Positions 34,351-43,957 of a stretch of DNA of 64,000 nt are shown here, in pieces; the first letter of the stretch is position 1, and every line of letters begins with the position of its first letter. This DNA is from Ornithodoros turicata (Eukaryota; Arthropoda; Arachnida; Ixodida; Argasidae). The DNA is taken from NCBI RefSeq assembly GCF_037126465.1, contig NC_088210.1, positions 10,748,011-10,812,010 of the forward strand, given 5' to 3'. The position numbers and the translations under genes are program-made. The notes under the pieces were generated by a model. The model searched no databases, was not told the origin of the DNA, and saw nothing but the letters and a program-made list of their open reading frames with translations.

Positions 34351-34925
34351 CCGTATTTTCACGCGTATTAGCCGCGGCTTATGCGCGATTTTTTTTTCTC
34401 ACGGGTGCCCTGCGGCTTATCCACCGGTGCGGCTTATCTGATGACTATTTTTTCTTGGTATTTTCCCCATACGCCGATTTTAACGAAAGGGCCGACAGTG
34501 TCTCTGGAACAGCACTGCCCTGCCGATGCACGAACAGTGCGTAACAGGGACGGGTTCACATTTGAGTAGATTGATCTTCCTGGTGCATTCCCCCAAGCAG
34601 CTTTAAGGAAAGTGGTGACAGTGATTCACGTCTTCTGGAAGATCACTGACCCATCAGCCCACGAAAAACACCCGACAAGGGCACAATCCGATCTTGGTAG
34701 AACTCCAGAACTGACCTCCTCTGTTGTACACTGTGCCGATCCCGGAGTATGGACCACAGGGTGTATGGCCTTCTCTATGGTCTCCTTTGTCGCACAAATC
34801 AGTCGTTTCGTATTGCCCGCGGCTTATCTGCGGGTGCGGCTTATCTGCCAGAAAATTTTCAAAACGTCCCTAAAAACGCGTCCTGCGGCTTATCTGCGGT
34901 GCGGCTTATACGCGTGAAATTACGG
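34351..34925. mobile_element. MITE family F-like element (TA duplication)
   Basis: The ends CCGTATTTTCACGCGTAT and atacgcgtgaaattacgg are inverted; TA flanks both sides (34349-34350 and 34926-34927). 'gcggcttat' is repeated at least seven times in the two subterminal regions. The ends share CCGTATTTTC with 15667-16161 but the subterminal motif is different, so it is a sister family. Confidence 0.75.
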
Positions 34926-34929
34926 TAAA

Positions 34930-35165
34930 GCGAATTAAATGAAATTCAAGATTACCTCATGTAACCTTCGGTAATTAAAGGGTAATTACAGGGTAACTGA
35001 AAGTAATTGAGGCTAGTTATAGGTTAATTAAATGGGCTTATAAATAGTAATTGAAGGTGTCGAACCGGAAGTCAAGTATAGACCGGAGGTGGACAACCGG
35101 AAGTGGAGTTGGACCGGAAGTGGATACCGCGTGAAATTAGGGTAATTGCTTCCCTGCTACGCCGA
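34930..35165. repeat. degenerate GGTAATT and ACCGGAAGT motif repeats
   Basis: 'ggtaatt'-type units recur from 34960 to 35040, followed by 'gaccggaagtgga'-type units at 35056-35128. A single element with subterminal repeats is possible, but no ends were found. Confidence 0.4.
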
Positions 35166-35464
35166 CACCGTGGGTACTATAGTGTATGACTAATTTTACG
35201 GTTGGGAACAAAAGGGGTTATCAGCGTGCCCAAAAGGCTTGTCCACATGTCTGGATTCGTCCGGGTGCGTTTGTACCGGATAAACGCGCCATCCCGCGCC
35301 ACCGGAAGTTCATGCGGTAAGCAGGGAACGCCATACTTGCAAAAATGTGGGGCTACTTTATCTGCACCCGCCCTGTATATATATATATATAAAGGGAAGG
35401 TATTGAATTCGTCACCTGACGAATTCTGCTCAACATCATGTGCATGAGATGGAGGAAAAAGTGG

Positions 35465-35640
35465 AAGTGGGGGGAGGGGGATATATTTATTAGACCGAAG
35501 GAAAAAAAAGGGGGGAGAAAGGTCAGCCAAACGGGAGGTCGACTTGCTATTCCGCGAAGAAAAAAGAAAAATAACGAATAAACTATAAAATAAATAAAAA
35601 GAAAAGAAAATAGTTAGGAAATAAAGGATAAACTAACAAA
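35465..35640 (+). mobile_element. LINE 3'-UTR end, 5'-truncated
   Basis: It has the same module as 8334-8650: G-run, 'atatatttattaga', A-rich part, 'aaaggtcagccaaacggg', 'cttgctattcc', A-rich tail. No coding part. Confidence 0.6.
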
Positions 35641-35649
35641 CGGTGAAGG

Positions 35650-36110
35650 AAGAGATAAACTGATGTTCTGAGGCTGGAACGACATAGAAGGGACAGATAC
35701 AAACAAAGCCTCAAATTGCCTAAGAAATCAACGATGAAAGATGAAAGTCACTGAAACGGTTAGCCAGCTGTAGGGATCGAACCCACATCTTCTGGATTGC
35801 CGGTCCAGGGCTCTACCACTTGAGCTAAGCTAACACGCCTCTCCAGTGACTTTCGGGGTGCGTCATCTGAAGGGACGACAAACCAGCCACTCACTCTCAC
35901 TCACCCTCCTTTCACTCTTACATTTTTGCTCACTCATACACACATTCATACGACGGAAATCGACGCAAGCGGCACCTGTTGAACAAGAGATAAACTGATG
36001 TTCTGAGGCTGGAACGACATAGAAGGGACAGATCCAGAAGATGTGGGTTCGATCCCTACAGCTGGCTAACCTTTTCAGTGACTTTCATCTTTCATCGGTG
36101 AAGGAAGGAT
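35650..36110 (-). mobile_element. tRNA-like composite repeat, rearranged copy
   Basis: It contains the tRNA-like domain on the minus strand (35762-35834) with its enclosing inverted repeat ('gaaagtcactga' before, 'cagtgactttc' after). The block 'aaactgatgttctgaggc' occurs twice in direct orientation (about 35656 and 35992). A second, plus-oriented piece of the domain's 3' half lies at 36033-36080. The layout suggests tandem insertion or recombination between copies. Confidence 0.7.
35762..35834 (-). other. tRNA-like sequence, second copy
   Basis: A 73-nt cloverleaf equivalent to 30519-30591, read on the minus strand. The T stem is better paired here (gtggg/cctac). The anticodon position reads GGC (Ala) instead of GGT, again with C at position 33. 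A change of anticodon between copies fits a retroposon relic and not a conserved tRNA gene. Confidence 0.65.
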
Positions 36111-36481
36111 GAGGTAGATTAAAGACAAAGATGACAAAAAAAGATGACTAACAAACGGTGAGAAGAAGGATGAGATAGATTACAGAAGAAGATGACTTTA
36201 AGAGAAAAGCACGAGGTTAATGCGTTCAGGGTGAGAGTGGGGCACTGAAGAATGAGATTGCACGACTGGAACGGGGAAAGTGGGAACAAAGAGGGAATAT
36301 CGTCAAAGGATGTTCGAAGCTCTCAGGAACAGGTAGCTAAGGAGGTGGCGTTCAAAAACCGGTTAAGTGGATGTATTAACCGGTATTACTAACACTTAAC
36401 CTGTTAGCACTTTACCTTAAAACACCTGACCGGTTTTTTAACATAGCCTCCTTAGCCACCTGTTCCTGAGTGTTTTGAACA

Positions 36482-36976
36482 CAGAGTTGTGCCTAACTCG
36501 TTACTTGGTAACGGTTACTTTTTTTGGTAACGAAGTAACGATTCAGTTACTTTTTAAAACATAGTAACAGTAACGGAATCAGTTACAAAAATTGGTAACT
36601 CGTTACTGACGTTACTCGTTCCTTTTCTTCAGCGCGGGGGAGCACCTTTCGGCACTCCGTGTGGCGCAATGCGTGCAGACCAGGTGTGACGCAAGGTATT
36701 AGTGCAGTCCCTCGCTGGATATGTTGTTTACGTGCTGCGTGTATCAGCTTCTTGTGAAGTGCAATTTCTCATTAATAATGAGTTGAAAGTAAGTGACGGC
36801 ATGTTTGTTGGCTCCTTTAACTATGCGGCGGTAACGTAAAAGTAACTCGTTACCTGTGAGTAACGAGAACTCGTTACTTTTGTATGTTGGTAACGAGGAA
36901 CGTATTTAGTTACTTTTTTCTGAAGTAACGGGTAACGGTATTTAGTTCCTATTTTTTGGTAACGGGCACAAGTCTG
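36482..36976. mobile_element. non-autonomous hAT element with perfect 8-bp target duplication
   Basis: The ends CAGAGTTGTGCCTAAC and gggcacaagtctg are inverted. The repeat tttgaaca flanks it exactly (36474-36481 and 36977-36984). Both ends are packed with 'gtaac'/'gttac' motifs. It shares ends with 25136-25727 and resembles the CAGAGTTCGAGG ends of the two elements at 51.6-53.6 kb. It inserted into the right arm of the foldback at 36297-37110. Confidence 0.92.
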
Positions 36977-37044
36977 TTTGAACATCCTTTGACGAATATA
37001 CCTTTTTGTTTATATAAGTGCTACTCGTACGGCTGTATTCACGC

Positions 37045-37071
37045 CTGAAGAAGTCCAGGCTCTGGGCGAAA
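37045..37071 (+). ncRNA. hammerhead-like core, incomplete
   Basis: CTGAAGA (fits CUGANGA), a 6-bp stem II gtccag/ctgggc with a 3-base loop, then GAAA. Stem III partners and a cleavage triplet are not found upstream, so activity in cis as a monomer is doubtful. In Penelope-like elements the motif may need a neighbouring copy. Confidence 0.4.
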
Positions 37072-37292
37072 GCTTGTGTCTCAATAAATGTAGATATCAA
37101 TTAAGTGGTGTTTTCTTACTTTGGTGTCCTGTCGTCTAATAAAATACCCTACAACAGCGACAACCGTATCGCATGGTGCGTATCGCCTTTTAGGTGAAAG
37201 TAATATACTCTACATTTCAGAGCCGGCAAAAGTGGAGCAGTCTGCGGTCGACAGCTGCCGTAGAAATGTAGAAAGTAATCGCACTTGTTGAT

Positions 37293-37736
37293 GATGATGG
37301 TTGGGAGTTTAGTGGCGCAACGACAACAAAGAACATAATGCGCCAACACTCTGATGTGTAAAATATGTTTAATTCAAAAATATACTGATTGTTTTAAAAG
37401 GATAAAAAAAAGTATTCAAATATTCAAAGGGTGTGTAAATCTCTCCATAAAAAGAGAACTGTGACACTACAACTCATATAATGATCCCTACATCTCTAAA
37501 AAAACTTAAAAACATTCTCGAAAGGAACGAGAGCCTCATCACCCAGCAGCAATGCTGGATGGAGAGGTATACACAGCGTTCATAGAGGAAAGAAAAATGG
37601 CGTTGACGATGTATACCTCGAGAAAAGGACAGCTGATAAGTAAATGCAAAATGGAGAGGTCAGCTCCACACTCTGCACACCCTGGTGGGTCCTCTCCTTG
37701 TAACAAATATGCCTATGGGTCAAGAAAGTATGACCC
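37293..37736 (-). pseudogene. 5'-truncated LINE insertion with 16-bp target duplication
   Basis: The 16-bp repeat aatcgcacttgttgat flanks the insert perfectly (37277-37292 and 37737-37752), so both ends are exact. On the minus strand it starts in the C-terminal coding region: GCAECGADLSILHLLISCP gives the zinc motif C-x2-C-x7-H-x4-C. Further on, in shifted frames, LLGDEALVPFENVFKF and RDVGII match the usual LINE C-terminal tail. The 3' UTR ends 'cgccactaaactcccaacc' with ATC units as tail. It is a dead-on-arrival copy. Confidence 0.9.
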
Positions 37737-37770
37737 AATCGCACTTGTTGATCTCTTTCTAAGCGAATAA

Positions 37771-37815
37771 CAACAACAACAATAAATGAAGAAGTGATGA
37801 TGACATGGGATGTCA
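37771..37815 (-). mobile_element. 45-bp remnant LINE insertion
   Basis: The 11-bp repeat taagcgaataa borders it (37760-37770 and 37816-37826). On the minus strand the insert ends 'tcatttattgttgttgttg', the same 3' end as the LINE at 45110-46760. This is an extreme 5' truncation. Confidence 0.7.
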
Positions 37816-37857
37816 TAAGCGAATAAGGTACGTATAGGTGATATAGGGATCCAGGAG

Positions 37858-38290
37858 GTGCTATGGCGAAGATCCAACAGCAGAATAGACGCATGCACAC
37901 AGAGCTTTCAACGTCCGTGGCGTTACCGCTTGAGACAAATTGATTCTCCCACCTGTTGCCACTGTGGTGCTCTTGAGGATCTGGAGCACATTCTTCTTCA
38001 TTGCCCTTACTACGAACCTTCCCGAATCACACTCTCCGAGTCTCTTCGTCAGCTGGACTCTCGCCCTTTCTCCCTACCGAAATTGCTTGGTCCCTGGCCC
38101 AATCCAGCCCAGCAACGCTCTGCGCTCAAAGCTCTTCTGACATTTCTGGACACCATCGGACTTCGATCGTTATTGTAAAGGGGCTCGTTATTTTATTCCC
38201 CCCATTCCACCAAGCACTGGGGTAGAGTATCGCCTGTTGCGATGAAACTCCCCACTCTCCAAGGCCGAAAATAAAGTTGTTGTTGTTGTT
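37858..38290 (+). pseudogene. LINE ORF2 C-terminus and 3' UTR
   Basis: An open frame from about 37858 to the stop at 38178 encodes the zinc motif CCHCGALEDLEHILLHCPYY followed by the tail RPFSLPKLLGPWPN...ALLTFLDTIGL. The same tail layout occurs at 27.2, 40.7 and 45.7 kb. The 3' UTR of about 100 bp ends in aataaa and (GTT)n (38276-38290). It is 5'-truncated: RNase H and reverse transcriptase are missing. The remaining frame has no internal stop, so this copy is younger than the 26.2-kb one. Confidence 0.85.
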
Positions 38291-38646
38291 CAACGTCCAA
38301 GCCAGTGGCAGCCTGCTGTTGGCTTCTATGACATAGCAGTCTGCCACTCCAAATCGCTTACTTGCGAGAGCAAATGAGTATGTATGTTTCTGTGTGTGCG
38401 TGAGAGGGGAGGGGAAACGACAAGAGAGGAACATAGTTATTAATATATAGAAGGGACCGCGATGTCCATAATGAATTTCACCAGGGCTTGGATCGATTGT
38501 CGCCTTAGGTCAGGCGGCCAGTTCTCCAGTGGCTTCCTCTGGTCTAATGAACGACGGTATTGTCGGTGCAGCACGAAGGTCACGTAGGTCGATGTGAACT
38601 GTATCGGTAGCAGCAAATGTTTTTTTTTTTTCAAAGCGTTTATATA

Positions 38647-38825
38647 CCGTATTTTTTGGTGTATCACGCACACCCCTGAAAACGGGCCGAATTTGAAAAA
38701 GTTCGATATATAACGCGCAACGGTGCAACATTGCGGTGCGAGTTATGCACCGGTGTGCGTTATAGATCGAACTCTTCAAATTCGGACCGTTTTTAGGGGT
38801 GCGCGTTACACATAGAAAAATATGG
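38647..38825. mobile_element. MITE family F, copy 2
   Basis: The ends CCGTATTTTTTGGTGTAT and 'acacatagaaaaatatgg' are inverted, bounded by TA. The inner blocks 'cctgaaaacgggccgaattt' and 'aaattcggaccgttttt' form the arms. It is the same family as 15667-16161. Confidence 0.7.
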
Positions 38826-39132
38826 TAGCTATGGTTCAGTCGTGTCGGTACACATCTGCGTAATTATGCAGTGGAGATGTAAAACGGTACCGCAGAAATC
38901 CTCTTTTTGTTTTTCGTGTGCAAAATATTCTTGCGGTTGGGGGCAGAATAGCGTCGCAAAAAAAAGAAAAAATAAATGGAAAAAGAAAAAAAAAAGAGAA
39001 AGAAGAAGACGAAAAACATGATTTTCAGCGCCATCTATACATCTATCTTAACACTGAACTTACGTCGCGCATAGTATCCAGACTGCATGACAAAGCCATG
39101 TGGTGGTCCGATGAAATTTGCGTGTTCATATA

Positions 39133-39381
39133 CACTCTTAAAAATGAACTTCACCGCATAGCACGCTCCTAGCCAACCATTATCTCGAATGATATCGTTA
39201 TCTGCCCTGATTTGTTGAAAACGGGGGGCGTACGCCATTTCTGTGACACTTATGCTGTTCATAATTGTCACAGAAAAGGCGTACGCCCCCTGTTTTCAAC
39301 AAATCAGGGCAGATAACGATATCATTCGAGATAATGGTTGGCTAGGAGCGTGCTATACGGTGAAGTTCATTTCTAAGAGTG
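39133..39381. mobile_element. MITE family A copy (GTACGC subtype)
   Basis: A near-perfect palindrome from CACTCTTAAAAATGAAC to 'catttctaagagtg', with TA on both sides (39131-39132, 39382-39383). The centre has 'ggcgtacgcc' in both arms and a short loop 'cttatgctgttcataatt'. The high arm identity suggests recent origin or arm-to-arm conversion. Confidence 0.92.
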
Positions 39382-39399
39382 TAGTTCTATAGGTGAGGG

Positions 39400-40590
39400 T
39401 ATGTGTCGCTAGAGTTGCGAGTACTAATAGACAGCTGTGTTAACTCGGCCTTGACATGCTGCATACTTCAGCATGATTTTCATATATAATCATCATATCA
39501 TATTTTCATCATAACATAAAGATACCGGCGTATTATACATCGGAAACAGTGCTCATAATCGGTACATAACGTCGAACGCGTCGCATGCACTTCACGTTCG
39601 CGATTGTTTGTTGTTGCTTTTTACTTTATTATTTTTGTTTTTCTTAAGAAGGTCACGCAAAACACACACACACAAAAGAGAGAGAGAGGGAGAGAGAGGA
39701 AAAGCGCTTCTCCAGTATGCAGGCAACCTTGGCGGTGAGAAAGGAAGAGAAAAGAGATTGACGGGCGGAGAGGCACGAGCATCCCGGATTTTATCGATCC
39801 GTTCGGACGCACACCTGAGGGAGCCCTCTCTTCCGCGGTGAGGCTGCGAAAAGCGTGGCCCAGAAAACGATCGTGGTCGAATGCAATTCCACGCTTGACG
39901 AGCGACAGTGAATCATGAATAGGGCAGAACCGCTGAACGCGTACAAAACGCGGGAGCGACCGTGAAAAAAAAGAAAAAAAAAAAGGAAATAGAGAGCAAG
40001 CATCAAAAGCAACATTAGCCCGGGCTGGAGCTCGCTTTCCTCCGCAGGAATTATGTAACGGGTCACGTTCGTATAGACCCCGTTCTCCTTCCTTATACTC
40101 CCCTATATATACTTCCTTCTCTTCCTCTTCTTTTCTTTTTCTTTCCTGGTAAAAGATAATGGCCTACCATCATGTGGCTTTATTTGTGCGCAACACCGCT
40201 GCTCCCATGCATAACACTCTCAAAGCCATCCTGCAAAGCTGCACGCAAAACCTCCGCCTTGTTTATAGTTTACTCCTGCTGCATGTGCACGTGGGACTCA
40301 GGGGACAGTTATCACCACTGGATGGTTTGGTTTGGTGTAATTAAAAAAAAAGAAAAGAAAGAAAGAAAAAAGGGGGACAATGCGGCGCTCATGAAGACAT
40401 CCGGCTACTCCAGTTCAATTAAATATCCAGTGAAGTAAAGAAAATGAAAAGAAAAGAAAAAGAAGAAAGAAAAGAAAACAGCGGTCATGTGTCATATACA
40501 CAGCATGACTGTCACAGTAAAATCACAGTCACAGCACATCCACCAGCTTAGTGCGTGTATTGTTTATATTTTTTGTTTTCTTTCCTTTTC
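39400..40590. other. stretch with simple repeats only
   Basis: CA/GA repeats at 39661-39700, A-rich tracts at 39964-39985, 40342-40375 and 40437-40480. No domain-bearing open frame. Confidence 0.45.
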
Positions 40591-40599
40591 TTTTGTATA

Positions 40600-40830
40600 G
40601 GGAATAGCAAGCCGGTGTGCTGCATGGCTGACCTTTCCCCTTTCTTTTCTTTTTTTTTTGCCAATAAATCCCCCCCCCCCCCTGTAAGGAACTGCACAAA
40701 GGCCTGCAAGGCTTGGAATTGTTTGGTCGGGGGCCAAGGACCCACCCAGGACCTCCACTGCATGAAATAGGCGGCTGTCCGGTCAGGCAATGGTGGACTG
40801 CAGTTGCTGCCACTGTCGCCCATGTCGTCG
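40600..40830 (-). pseudogene. LINE ORF2 C-terminal tail joined to its 3' UTR
   Basis: On the minus strand the peptide WRSWVGPWPPTKQFQALQAFVQFL corresponds to the LGPW...AL..F..FL tail of the other LINEs here. It runs into a G-run, 'gatttattgg', A-rich sequence, 'ggggaaaggtcagcc' and 'ggcttgctattcc', the same 3' UTR module as at 8334, 35465 and 42290. It is 5'-truncated near 40830. Confidence 0.65.
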
Positions 40831-40839
40831 ACATGACTC

Positions 40840-41040
40840 TGTAACATGCGCAGTATACTCTAGAGACCCGCGCATGCGGCAGTTATAGGAGGGGTCAGCG
40901 CTCCTAAGCCTGCGTAGCAATCGCCCACTATATAAGTAATGTTCCGCGTTCTCAGTTTTAGTCAGACCAGCCATATTGGCTGGCTTCCTTTAACGCAACA
41001 AACGCACTAGTCTACAACCATCGCAACGCCAACACCCGAA
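40840..41040 (+). mobile_element. possible solo LTR
   Basis: It starts TGTAACATGCGCAG, holds a TATA box (tatataag, 40929-40936), then 'tcagttttagtcagacc' and CA-rich sequence, like a retroviral-type LTR with U3-R-U5 layout. No internal retroelement region, primer site or clear 5-bp duplication was found. Confidence 0.3.
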
Positions 41041-41096
41041 GACGAGCTCACGGCAGGTCTGGGGTTGATGTACTTCGATACATAACTGAAATCCCG

Positions 41097-41250
41097 AATA
41101 TAATACAGCTGGTGTTATGATTAGCGAAGTTTATATTACTGATATCACAATATAATAAAGCGAGTGTTATGATTCGCGAAGTTTACATCACTGAAATAAC
41201 AATATAATAAAGCTGGTAATATATGATTAGGGAAGTAAAACATTTATTCG
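41097..41250. repeat. 52-bp tandem repeat, three copies
   Basis: Units start at 41097, 41149 and 41201, each with 'aatataata' and 'gttatgatt..cgaagttta'. The spacing is exactly 52 bp twice; the third is partial. Confidence 0.85.
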
Positions 41251-41624
41251 TTATTTCTAGAGCCTTTAGTGTATTTTTGTAGCGCACTTTTTCTGACAGG
41301 GCTTGAACGTATCCGACCGCACGGATTTAATGAAGCTGCACTGTCTAAGCAGCTAGTCTTGTTAGAACTTTAGACTGAAGCCATGGGTACGTTGAAACGA
41401 TCGCATCAATAAGCAGCCTAGCAAAAAACAATTCTTTAAGACAATGTTCTTCGTGCGTACCGGCCTGTGAGCACTTGTCTGTCCATACAAATAGACCTGA
41501 AACTTTTTTTCTGCTGCTTTTATTGTTTGGTACTGCAGTACTTACCCGGTAGCCTCTGACTTTGCCTCTGACTTGATTTTTTTAGTTGGCCGTTGTGAAT
41601 TGTGAGCTGTAGAACGGGTTACAG

Positions 41625-42000
41625 TGCTCAAGCTAAGCCGGCGGTTATTTTTTCCGCATGGCAGACGCGGAATCCACACTTCAAGTCAAGTGGACGTGCT
41701 CTTGCGCACTGAGGAGGGGGACATCGGGCAGCGCAGTTCCAGAAGCCGTGAGGTTGGTCCTGTGTAAGGCGTTTTCGGCGCGCCCGCCGTAGAAAGAGAC
41801 GGAAGAGATTCTTCTGGAACCAACTAGAAGCCGCGCGCGCCCACGAGCGCGTCCCAGGGCAGGGCCCAGGGCCTCCTCTCCGGGCGACCTTGACGATGGA
41901 GCGCGCGCGCGGACATAAGCTTCGAACGAATTTATGGTCGACATGTCTACGCCGCTGCGGCCTGGGCTGGCTTGTACTACCGCCTGAGCGAGCGCCGCCG
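41625..42000. other. GC-rich, CpG-rich stretch
   Basis: The base composition is clearly higher in GC than the flanks, with many CG dinucleotides (gcgcgcgcg at 41834 and 41900). Open frames in both directions have no known domain. It could be part of a gene's 5' region or a retroelement, but nothing decides it. Confidence 0.35.
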
Positions 42001-42059
42001 ACCCTAAGTCTCACAACAGCCTCAATATTTGCGTCTTTTTTTAGTATCGAGTATCGTTA

Positions 42060-42201
42060 AAATACACGATACACTAAAAATGTATTTTCGATACCGATAC
42101 TCCGATACTCTAATTTTTGGCACGCGATACCTAATACCGATACACAAAATGTATCGAAAGATTGTATCGAAGATGCATGTATCTGCGATACTGCCCACCA
42201 C
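42060..42201. mobile_element. hAT right terminus with GATAC-rich subterminal region
   Basis: It ends 'tgcccaccactg' (inverse CAGTGGTGGGCA), a typical hAT end. 'cgatac' motifs occur about ten times in the preceding 130 bp. The left end is missing. Confidence 0.55.
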
Positions 42202-42289
42202 TGGTAGGGCAAGTACTATAAGGGAAGTCGGTGAAAAAATCGTGGAAAACTTCTTCGGAAACGAGAGCAGTGGGGTAACCTAAAAAGTC

Positions 42290-42535
42290 ATCATCTTTTC
42301 TCTATTTTTTTTTTTCGTTTTCTTTTTTCTTTTCCGTTTTCTTTTTCCTTTTTCGTTTTCTTTCTTTTCTGGTTTCTTTCCTTTTTTCGTTTTCTTTCTA
42401 TGTTTTCGTTCCCTTTCCTTTTTCTTTCGTCCCTTTTTATGAAAGGAATAGCAAGTCTCTCTTTGCCTGACTAACCTTTCCTTGCTTTTTTTTCTCAATA
42501 ACCATATCCCCCCCCCCCCCCCCTCATCACCAGTG
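42290..42535 (-). mobile_element. LINE 3'-UTR end with long A/G-rich tail
   Basis: On the minus strand: G-run, 'gatatggttattgag', A-rich part, 'aaaggttagtcaggc', 'cttgctattcc', then about 150 bp of AAAAG/GAAAA. It is the most diverged of the four copies of this module. Confidence 0.55.
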
Positions 42536-43242
42536 GACTTGTCGGCTTAACCGACCTGTAGTTGTAGTCGCTGACAATTCCACTCGACCTTATAGTATGT
42601 ATATAAAACTGTGCGGATATTGGGGTTTTTCGAAAACGGAAGCGATTGTTCGTATATTTCGATTCGAATTCCGAATCTGATATGGGATGCTATACGCGTT
42701 CAAATTTCGAATCAAAGCGATGTGTTTTCCAAGGCGATTTTGTTGGAATACTCCAAAAGCTGCATTCGTAAGTCTAGAAACGGAACAAGAGAGGGTATAA
42801 AGCCGGTGCTGCTTCGTAAGAAGACCGCTTGATTTCCATTGCTATTCGTACGGCCCTACGGGTATTATATATGTGTGTACAGCGCGTGTTGTATCGCCTC
42901 GGTGGCTTATGCTTACCCTGCACAGTGCCTCAACCTTGCACTACAGTGCATTAAAAATCCTCGGGTCGACGACCTGATTCCACCACCAATCCTGGAATTC
43001 CAGAGGCAACTTCAGTGAGTCGGTTTTGCTGCGAGCGTCCTGTGGATTCCTTCACGTGTTAGAATCGCGATCAACGAAGACGCGGACTGCATCGAATAAC
43101 GACTTTTCGGAAGCCGGCGCGATGTATGCGGTCGAAAGATAGGTCGGTCGCGTGCATGGTGGAGCGGTAACGAAACTGTCGCAGCCAGGCCAGAGAGCGC
43201 TCTTCGGAACCCTAGAAAGGAGCCCCCACGCACCCTATAATA

Positions 43243-43601
43243 TAGTGCCTGACTTTTTAGGGTTAAACCCGTATCCGCCCGATATTTACCCCCCGAACGA
43301 AATCCGTAAAATTCGGGTTTAACCCGAATCTACCCGAAAACATCCGGGTCGTGTGGTACACTCATGAGCGTGCATTAAAATAAAGTTTGATAACATTGCT
43401 AAACATTAGTTCCATGTTAAGACAATGTTTTATTAAACAAAAAAAAAAAAAAAATCACCCGAATACACCCGAATTCCTGACTACAGAATATGCCGTAATG
43501 GGATTTAACCCGAATACACCCGAATTTTCAAACGAAAAATATCACCCGATATTTACCCCCCGAATTTGGCCAAAAATAAAACCCGAAAAAGTCAGGCCCT
43601 A
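43243..43601. mobile_element. hAT MITE with CCCGAA-rich ends
   Basis: The ends TAGTGCCTGACTTTTTAGGG and 'aaaaagtcaggcccta' are inverted. Flanks cctataat (43234-43241) and cctataaa (43602-43609) agree in seven of eight bases, consistent with a hAT duplication. 'acccgaat' repeats fill both subterminal regions. Confidence 0.72.
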
Positions 43602-43957
43602 CCTATAAACAGCTCTGCCCCTACGATACATGTGGCACCACCTGTCGTCAAAAATAGAAGAGAGGAAAAAAAAAAAAGGAGTCGGTCTCCCGAGGCAATG
43701 ATGCGTTACCTGCATCGAAGCGGTTTCTTTCACCGGTCCCGGAAGTGTTTTCCCGTCTGGCTGCAACGGGTTCCTCGCTGCTCCACCGCGCAACGCCCGA
43801 TCGGTCGACTGCGTCCAGCGTTCTGGTGCCGGAAAACGCCCGAATATCTCCCCGGAGATACCTTACACCCCACGATCCGCAGTACAACAGGAAACAGTTT
43901 TGGGATTACCTTCGTGAAATCCGCTTTGTTGTATTTTCGGAAGTGCGTCACTCCTCC

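Larger units (their letters stand above)
36297..37110 (+). mobile_element. Penelope-like or foldback retroelement end, interrupted by a hAT element
   Basis: Left 'tcgtcaaaggatgttcgaa' and 'caggaacaggtagctaagga' are mirrored by 'tccttagccacctgttcctg' and, after the inserted element 36482-36976, by 'aacatcctttgacga'. The 3' part has a TATA-like 'tttatataag' (about 37010) and the hammerhead-type core at 37045-37071, then 'ataaatgtagata'. Hammerhead motifs of this kind are known from Penelope-like elements. No coding part remains, so the class is inferred. Confidence 0.5.

Noticed and set aside
37045..37071. Complete active hammerhead ribozyme
   Set aside because: The core and stem II are present, but no stem III partner or cleavage triplet could be found upstream.
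41628..42014. GC-rich frame as an Arg-rich host protein
   Set aside because: Alternative frames on the same strand are equally open and Arg/Ala-rich, as expected from GC bias alone.
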